Source: Saccharopolyspora gloriosae
GTDB taxonomy: Bacteria; Actinomycetota; Actinomycetes; Mycobacteriales; Pseudonocardiaceae
Direction of reading: 5' to 3'
NCBI RefSeq assembly: GCF_014203325.1
Contig: NZ_JACHIV010000001.1
Span: 1,551,501-1,615,500, forward strand
Length of the DNA: 64,000 nucleotides
Shown: positions 59,166-64,000 of the stretch, piece after piece
How positions within the stretch are numbered: position 1 is the first letter of the stretch
Layout of the letters: each line of letters starts with the position of its first letter
Notes under the pieces: model-generated
The model's input: the letters and a program-made list of their open reading frames with translations, nothing else
What the model was told of the DNA's origin: nothing
Databases searched by the model: none
Translations under genes and position numbers: made by a program

Positions 59166-61505
59166 GTGAGCACAACAGATCCCGACAACATCACCAAGCC
59201 ACCTGGTGAACTTCAGAGCACGTCGGAAAGATCGATCCGATCCAGCCTGACCCTGGCGGTCACGATCCCCTGGATCGTCGTGCTGGTGCTGTGGCTCGTC
59301 TGGTGCGCGTCGTTCATCACCGACGGTGTCTACACGCGACTGATCGCATCCGGCGTGCGCCAGGTCTCCCTGCCCGCCGTCACGGCGCTGGACGCGGTCC
59401 AGACCGAACGCCAGCTCAGCCAGGAACTGCTGGCCAACGGCGCCGGCGGGGACCAGACCGCGCTGCAGCAGCAGCAGGCCCGGACCGACGCCGCGGTCGG
59501 CGACCTGAACCAGACGATCGAGTCGGCGCTGAGCTCCGCGCCCGCCGAGATCGCCCTGCCGGTCGAACAGCTGACCACCGAACTCGGCAAGCTCCCGCAG
59601 ATCCGCTCCCGGCTGGCCGCGGGGCAGATCTCGTCCCCCGAGCTCACCGACTACTACAACAACGTCTTCACGATCGCGACCGAGCTGTTCGACGTCCAGT
59701 CCCGGATCGTGCCGGACACCGACGCCTCCCAGGGCGGTATCGCCGCGACCGCGCTGTTCCGCTCCACCGACTTGATGTCGCGGGAATCGGCGCTGATCTC
59801 CACGGCGCTCACCACCGGTCAGCTCTCCGCGGACCAGCACCTGCAGCTGATCCAGCAGAACGGGTCGTACCACACCGAGCTGGAGAAGAACGTCTCCTAC
59901 CTCAAGCCCGCGGTGCGCGAGCGCTACGAGCGGATGGTGGCCTCCCCCGAGTGGGCGCAGCTGGTCATCGCGGAGAACAAGCTGCTGCAGCAGGGCGAAT
60001 GGGCGGACCCGGGTGAAGCGGGCGTGTCGCTGGCGGAGTGGCGGCGCCTCACCGACGCCGTCGGCGGCGAACTCACCGCGCTCACCCGGGACCAGGCCGA
60101 CCAGGTCTCCACCGAGGCCGTGGCCAACGGTGACAACGCCATCACCACCGCCGTCGCCGGTGCGATCGCGGCCGGTCTGTTCGCGCTGGGCTTCTTCTTC
60201 TGGACGCGCCGCCGGTACCGCTCGGTCATCGACGGCTCGCTGCTGCCCCGTCTGCAGCGACTCAGCGCGGAAGCCCGCGAACTCGCCGAGAAGACCCTGC
60301 CGTCGATGATGACGAGGGTGCGGGCCGGCGACCGGGTCGAGGTCGACTCGACCGCGCTGCAGGGCTACGGCAACGACGAGATCGGTCAGGTCGCCGACGC
60401 GTTCCGCGCGTTCCAGCAGGAAGCGCTGCAGGCGGCGATCAACGAGGCCGACACCCAGCAGGGCGCCCTCACCTTCTACATCGGACAGACCCGCCGCGTG
60501 CAGTCCGCGCTCGGGCCGCTGCCGCAGCGGCTCGACGCGCTGCTGCAGAACGAGGAGGACCCGGACCGCCTCGGCGCGCTGTTCGCGCTCGACGAGTCCG
60601 TCACCCAGGCGCGGCACGTGGTGGAGAACCAGCTCGTGCTCTGCGGCGCAGCCCCCGGCCGCCGCTGGAGCAGGCCGCGCGACCTCACCGAGATCCTGCG
60701 CGCCTCCGCCGCCGAGACCAAGCACCACGACCGGCTGCGGCTGGGCCACGTGCCCAGCGTGGGCGTGACCCCGTCGGTGATCGGCGACATGCTGCGCATG
60801 TTCGCCGAGCTGTTCGCCAACGCCGCCTCGTTCTCGCCGCCCGGCACGGACGTGCACGTGGAGGCCGTGTCCGTGGGCAGCGGGCTGGTCGTGCAGATCT
60901 CCGACCGCGGCGTCGGCATGACCCCGGAGGCGCGCAACAGCGCCAACGAGACGATGAAGGCCCCGCCCGGATTCGCCGCGCTGGTGCGGCTCGGTGACCG
61001 CGGTGAGCAGCTCGGCCTGTTCACCGTCGCCCAGCTGGCCGAGCGCAACGAGTGGGTCGTCGAGTTCGGCACCTCGATCTACCAGGGCGTGCGGGCCGAG
61101 ATCTTCATCCCGCAGGCGCACCTGGTCACCGAGGACGACGAGGAACGCCGCGACTCGTGGAGCGGCGACGTGCCGGTGGCGAAGGCCGCCGCACCCGCGC
61201 AGCCGCTGCCGACCAGGGTGCCCTCGGCGGCCGGCAGCACCGCGGTGGCGGAACCGGTCGTGCGCGAGGAGCCGAAGGCCGACGCAGCGCCGCGCCCGAG
61301 CGCGGAAGGGAAGGACATGGACCGACCTCCGCTACCGCAGCGGGTTCCCTACGCCGATCTGCCTGCCGGGTTCGGCGAGGACGAGCCGACCGACCGGCAG
61401 AGCAAGCCGGAGTTCGCGCCGGGATTGATGACTTTCTTCAACGCCGACAGGAAGTCGCGCGACGACTCCGGCGACAAGCCCAATTCCGACGACGACGTGC
61501 AGTGA
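59166..61505 (+). CDS. cvnA: CvnA-type sensor histidine kinase of a conservon
   Basis: 779 residues from GTG. Transmembrane helix near residues 28-52, then an about 270-residue extracytoplasmic helical region resembling nitrate/nitrite sensor domains (SLPAVTALDAVQTERQLSQELL, YYNNVFTIATELFDV), a second helix (TAVAGAIAAGLFALGFFF), HAMP-like linker and a GHKL ATPase (MFAELFANAASFSPPGTDV, ISDRGVGMTPEARNSAN). The usual His-box is replaced by VTQARHVVENQLVLCG. The long acidic/Pro-rich tail is typical of CvnA. First gene of a four-gene conservon that works with a GTPase. Confidence 0.92.
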   Translation: MSTTDPDNITKPPGELQSTSERSIRSSLTLAVTIPWIVVLVLWLVWCASFITDGVYTRLIASGVRQVSLPAVTALDAVQTERQLSQELLANGAGGDQTALQQQQARTDAAVGDLNQTIESALSSAPAEIALPVEQLTTELGKLPQIRSRLAAGQISSPELTDYYNNVFTIATELFDVQSRIVPDTDASQGGIAATALFRSTDLMSRESALISTALTTGQLSADQHLQLIQQNGSYHTELEKNVSYLKPAVRERYERMVASPEWAQLVIAENKLLQQGEWADPGEAGVSLAEWRRLTDAVGGELTALTRDQADQVSTEAVANGDNAITTAVAGAIAAGLFALGFFFWTRRRYRSVIDGSLLPRLQRLSAEARELAEKTLPSMMTRVRAGDRVEVDSTALQGYGNDEIGQVADAFRAFQQEALQAAINEADTQQGALTFYIGQTRRVQSALGPLPQRLDALLQNEEDPDRLGALFALDESVTQARHVVENQLVLCGAAPGRRWSRPRDLTEILRASAAETKHHDRLRLGHVPSVGVTPSVIGDMLRMFAELFANAASFSPPGTDVHVEAVSVGSGLVVQISDRGVGMTPEARNSANETMKAPPGFAALVRLGDRGEQLGLFTVAQLAERNEWVVEFGTSIYQGVRAEIFIPQAHLVTEDDEERRDSWSGDVPVAKAAAPAQPLPTRVPSAAGSTAVAEPVVREEPKADAAPRPSAEGKDMDRPPLPQRVPYADLPAGFGEDEPTDRQSKPEFAPGLMTFFNADRKSRDDSGDKPNSDDDVQ

Positions 61506-61512
61506 GGAAAGC

Positions 61513-61941
61513 GTGAACGACGTGATGAACTCCAGGAAGCCGGACCTCGACCTGGCCTGGCTCCTCGACCAGATGCTGGACAACGTGCCCGACACGTTGC
61601 ACGCCCTGGTGCTGACCCACGATGGTCTGCCCGCCGCGTTCTCGAAGAACCTCGACCAGGACCGGGCGGACAAGATCTCGGCCGCCTGCGGCACGCTGCG
61701 CGCCACGAGCAAGGCGCTCAGCCACGAGCTGGAGGGCGGGGACATCGACATGAACCTGCTCGCCACCGAGAGCCAGTCCATGTACGTGCTGGCCGTGGAC
61801 CCGCGCAACTCCGTGCTGGTCGTCGCGGGCCGCAGCGTCGACGCCGAGCAGCTGCAGTACGAGATGCGGCGTCTGATCAAGAACGTGGGTGAGCGGCTCG
61901 GCAAGGGCGCGCGCAACCCGGTCGGTGCGGAGAAGCATTGA
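61513..61941 (+). CDS. cvnB: CvnB, roadblock/LC7 protein
   Basis: 142 residues from GTG with GAGGAAAGC upstream. LAWLLDQMLDNVPDTLHALVLTHDGLPAAFSKNL, LRATSKALSHELEGGDIDMNLLATESQSMYVLAVDPRNSVLVVAGRSVDAEQLQYEMRRL are the roadblock/LC7 fold. It forms a complex with the CvnD GTPase, acting as regulator or GAP. Stop overlaps the TTG of cvnC. Confidence 0.94.
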   Translation: MNDVMNSRKPDLDLAWLLDQMLDNVPDTLHALVLTHDGLPAAFSKNLDQDRADKISAACGTLRATSKALSHELEGGDIDMNLLATESQSMYVLAVDPRNSVLVVAGRSVDAEQLQYEMRRLIKNVGERLGKGARNPVGAEKH

Positions 61942-62306
61942 CCGCGCCCGACTCCGACGCGTGGTACGACGACGACGCCGGCCGGATGGTGCGCTCGTAC
62001 GCGCTGACCGGCGGCCGTACCCCGGACGCGGCCCTCAACCTTGACCGGGCGACCCAGGTCGTCGCGACGCTCGCCGACTCCGGACGCGGAGCGGCGGAGA
62101 CGCCCGAACACGAGGCGATCCTGCAACGGTGCGGAGCGCCGCAATCCATCGCGGAACTGTCCGCCTCGTTGAAGCTCCCCCTGGGCGTCATCCGGGTGCT
62201 CTGTTCCGACCTGCTCGAACACGGATCACTGGCGCGTTCCCGCATGGTGCAACCGCGCGATCGAGACATTTTGGAGGCAGTGCTTGCCGGACTCAACAGG
62301 CTCTGA
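61938..62306 (+). CDS. cvnC: CvnC, DUF742 protein
   Basis: 122 residues from TTG 61938, overlapping the cvnB stop by 4 bp. DUF742 features: VRSYALTGGRTPD, IAELSASLKLPLGVIRVLCSDLLEHGSL, a winged-helix-like unit that binds neither DNA nor nucleotide as far as known. It belongs to the conservon complex. The 3' end overlaps cvnD by 23 bp. Confidence 0.93.
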   Translation: MTAPDSDAWYDDDAGRMVRSYALTGGRTPDAALNLDRATQVVATLADSGRGAAETPEHEAILQRCGAPQSIAELSASLKLPLGVIRVLCSDLLEHGSLARSRMVQPRDRDILEAVLAGLNRL

Positions 62307-62886
62307 CGGCGCACCACCCGTGATGCCCGATTCGGTGAAGCTGGTCGTCGCGGGCGGGTTCGCCGTGGGCAAGACGACCTTCATCGGATCGGTCAGCGAG
62401 ATCACGCCGCTGAGCACCGAAGAGGAAATGACCGAGGCGAGCGTCGGCGTCGACGACCTCACCGGTATGGAGATGAAGCGGACCACCACGGTGGCGCTGG
62501 ACTTCGGGCGCATCACGATCTCGCAGGAGATCGTGCTGTACCTGTTCGGCACCCCGGGCCAGGCCCGGTTCGGTTCGCTGTGGACGGAGCTGTCCACCGG
62601 CGCCATCGGCGCGGTGGTGCTGCTGGACACCCGTCGACTGGCGATGGGCTTCCCGTCCATCGACTTCTTCGAACGGCGCGGAATCCCGTTCGTCGTCGCG
62701 GTGAACTGCTTCGACGACACGGAGTTCAGCTACACCGAGGAGGAGGTCCGCGCCGCATCGGCGATGGGTCCCGACACCCCGATCATGTTCTGCGACGCGC
62801 GGGACCGGGAATCCAGCAAGAAGGTGCTCGTCACGCTCGTGAAGCACGCGCTGCTGCAGCGGGACCTCGCCGCCGCGGGCGGCTGA
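62284..62886 (+). CDS. cvnD: CvnD, conservon GTPase
   Basis: 200 residues. Ras-like G1 motif VVAGGFAVGKTTFIGS, switch II GTPGQARFGSLW, G4-type VNCFDD in place of NKxD and CDARDR. SVGVDDLTGMEMKRTTTVALDFGRI is typical of CvnD. A TTG at 62284 has TGGAGG upstream at good distance; an ATG at 62323 is a weaker alternative. No P450 gene follows (many conservons have one); a strong hairpin ends the operon. Confidence 0.94.
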   Translation: MPDSTGSDGAPPVMPDSVKLVVAGGFAVGKTTFIGSVSEITPLSTEEEMTEASVGVDDLTGMEMKRTTTVALDFGRITISQEIVLYLFGTPGQARFGSLWTELSTGAIGAVVLLDTRRLAMGFPSIDFFERRGIPFVVAVNCFDDTEFSYTEEEVRAASAMGPDTPIMFCDARDRESSKKVLVTLVKHALLQRDLAAAGG

Positions 62887-62900
62887 CCCGCTGACGTGCG

Positions 62901-62934
62901 GAACGGGGCAGGACGGTCGCGTCCTGCCCCGTTC
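62901..62934. terminator. Hairpin terminator of the conservon
   Basis: Perfect 14-bp arms GAACGGGGCAGGAC and GTCCTGCCCCGTTC with a 6-nt loop, between convergent genes. No long T-run follows. Confidence 0.8.
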
Positions 62935-62957
62935 TCGGTTTCACGGTGCGGTGCGGG

Positions 62958-64000
62958 TCAGTTGGGCAGGGGGGTCAGCCTGCAGTCGAAGTGGCGCAGG
63001 AGGGGCGGGGCCTCGGTGAGGCGGTAGCCGGGGACCTGTTCGGGTTCCTTGGCGATGTCGTCCAGGACCGAGCCGACGAAGCGCAGGTGCGTCTCGTCGT
63101 AGGAGCGCCGCGGGATGGCCAGGCGGATCAGTTCGAACGGCGCCGGCTCGCGCAGCCGGAGGTCGTCGTCGAGCTCGCCGAGGTAGAGCGAACCGAGCTC
63201 CGCCGCCCGGATTCCGCCGCGCCGGTAGAGCTCGCAGGCCAAGGCGTGACCGGGGAACTCGGCGGGTGTGAGGTGCGTGAGCAGCCGCCCCGCGTTGAGG
63301 TAGATGGCGTGCATCCCGGACGGGCGCACCGTGCTCACCCCGGCCTGGTGCGACAGCTCCGCCAGCAGCGCCGCGGCGCTCTCCCGGCCCGCCAGGTGCT
63401 GCGGGTCGGTCACCTCCCGCAGGCCCTGCGCCACGACTTCCAGGTCCCGCCCGGAGATCCCGCCGTAGGTGACGAAGCCTTCGCCCGCGATCACCAGCGC
63501 CTTGCACCGTTCGGCCAACGCGTCGTCGCGCATGGCCAGCAGGCCGCCGGCGTGGCCGAGGCCGTCCTTCTTCAAGCTGATCATGCAGCCGTCGGCGAGG
63601 GCGAACTCGCGCCGCGCCACGTCGCGCGGATCCCAGTGCGAGTAGCCCGGTTCCCGGCGGGTGATCAGCCACGCGTTCTCCGCGAAGCGCGCCGCGTCCA
63701 GCCAGAACGGCACGCCGTGGCGGCGGGCGATCTCAGCCGCCGACGTCATGTTCGCCAGCGAGACCGGCTGCCCGCCCAGCCCGTTGTTCGTGATCGTCAT
63801 CAGCACGATGCCGACCTTCGAGCCCTCCGGTCCGGACAGCGTCCGCTCCAGCGCGCCCAGGTCGATGTCGCCCTTGAACGGGAACTCCGAGTCCAGGTCC
63901 GAGGAGGCGGGGCACGGGAGGTCCAGCGCGCGGCCACCGGCGATCTCCACGTTGGCGCGCGTGGTGTCGAAGTGGGTGTTGCTGATGCTGATCTGGCCCG
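62958..64000 (-). CDS. Tryptophanase/tyrosine phenol-lyase-type beta-eliminating lyase (5' end outside window)
   Basis: About 347 residues present; the frame runs off the right edge, where ISISNTHFDTTRANVEIAGG corresponds to the substrate-binding region before residue 140 in tryptophanases. Conserved segments: LMTITNNGLGGQPVSLANMTSAAEIARRHGVPFWLDAARFAENAWLI, ADGCMISLKKDGLGHAGG with the PLP Lys, and YGGISGRDLEVVAQGL. Complete C-terminus to 62958. The sequence cannot distinguish indole-forming from phenol-forming activity. Only a partial gene. Confidence 0.88.
   Translation of the reverse strand, partial: GQISISNTHFDTTRANVEIAGGRALDLPCPASSDLDSEFPFKGDIDLGALERTLSGPEGSKVGIVLMTITNNGLGGQPVSLANMTSAAEIARRHGVPFWLDAARFAENAWLITRREPGYSHWDPRDVARREFALADGCMISLKKDGLGHAGGLLAMRDDALAERCKALVIAGEGFVTYGGISGRDLEVVAQGLREVTDPQHLAGRESAAALLAELSHQAGVSTVRPSGMHAIYLNAGRLLTHLTPAEFPGHALACELYRRGGIRAAELGSLYLGELDDDLRLREPAPFELIRLAIPRRSYDETHLRFVGSVLDDIAKEPEQVPGYRLTEAPPLLRHFDCRLTPLPN

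Noticed and set aside
1-64000. CRISPR array or insertion sequence
   Set aside because: No regularly spaced direct repeats with unique spacers and no transposase frame were seen. The only tandem array has contiguous 61-bp units without spacers.

Overview
The window is a chromosomal segment from a very GC-rich actinomycete. Coding sequences end almost every codon in G or C and GTG/TTG starts are common. The gene content points to a mycothiol-using, filamentous, sporulating actinobacterium: an S-hydroxymethylmycothiol dehydrogenase, a complete conservon (histidine kinase, roadblock, DUF742, GTPase), SsgB, a DUF397/DUF5753 pair, an F420-type LLM oxidoreductase and a mycofactocin-type MftD. A Pseudonocardiaceae member such as Saccharopolyspora is my best guess, but that is inference.

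Layout. 1-4.5 kb: edge of a DUF5753 regulator with its DUF397 partner, small housekeeping genes, an Fpg/Nei glycosylase and a MerR regulator. 4.7-8.2 kb (minus strand): a tight four-gene operon, XRE regulator > ImmA/IrrE-like metalloprotease > MAB_1171c-type membrane protein > cytochrome P450 with an abnormal I-helix. 8.5-12.9 kb: a likely glutarate/crotonyl-CoA route (3-hydroxybutyryl-CoA dehydrogenase; GntR regulator divergent from a class III CoA-transferase and glutaryl-CoA dehydrogenase). 13-19 kb: a frameshifted GlxA-type regulator, Rid protein, SDR, amidase, MFS transporter and a DUF574 methyltransferase. 19.5-24.4 kb: formaldehyde detoxification pair, two-component system, Gfo/Idh oxidoreductase. 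25-31 kb: phosphoketolase-acetate kinase operon and a GH2 glycosidase. 31-41.6 kb: mostly monocistronic metabolic and membrane genes, a tRNA-Val and ssgB. 41.7-42.1 kb: tRNA-Gly, -Cys and -Val.

42.5-45.5 kb: a translationally coupled trio (acyl-CoA-dehydrogenase-like protein, PIG-L deacetylase/methyltransferase fusion, family-2 glycosyltransferase). 45.6-50.4 kb: an AcoR-like regulator divergent from a Tat-exported molybdenum hydroxylase and its 2Fe-2S subunit. 50.7-55.6 kb: an MftD homologue without the rest of the mycofactocin genes, an SDR-MBL pair and two TetR regulators, each next to a palindromic operator. 55.7-58.3 kb: SPFH protein, Arc/HicB-like protein and a DUF418 membrane protein. 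59-62.9 kb: the conservon. The right edge carries the C-terminal part of a tryptophanase/tyrosine phenol-lyase-type enzyme.

The most unusual signal is non-coding. Four dispersed copies of a long hairpin element (near 9.4, 24.9, 51.9 and 56.7 kb) share a fixed core and fixed ends, but the middle of the outer stem differs in every copy while remaining self-complementary. Three copies carry a tail of small TTCG-type hairpins; in one this tail has expanded into a 61-bp tandem array. A fifth, decayed copy lies near 3.5 kb.
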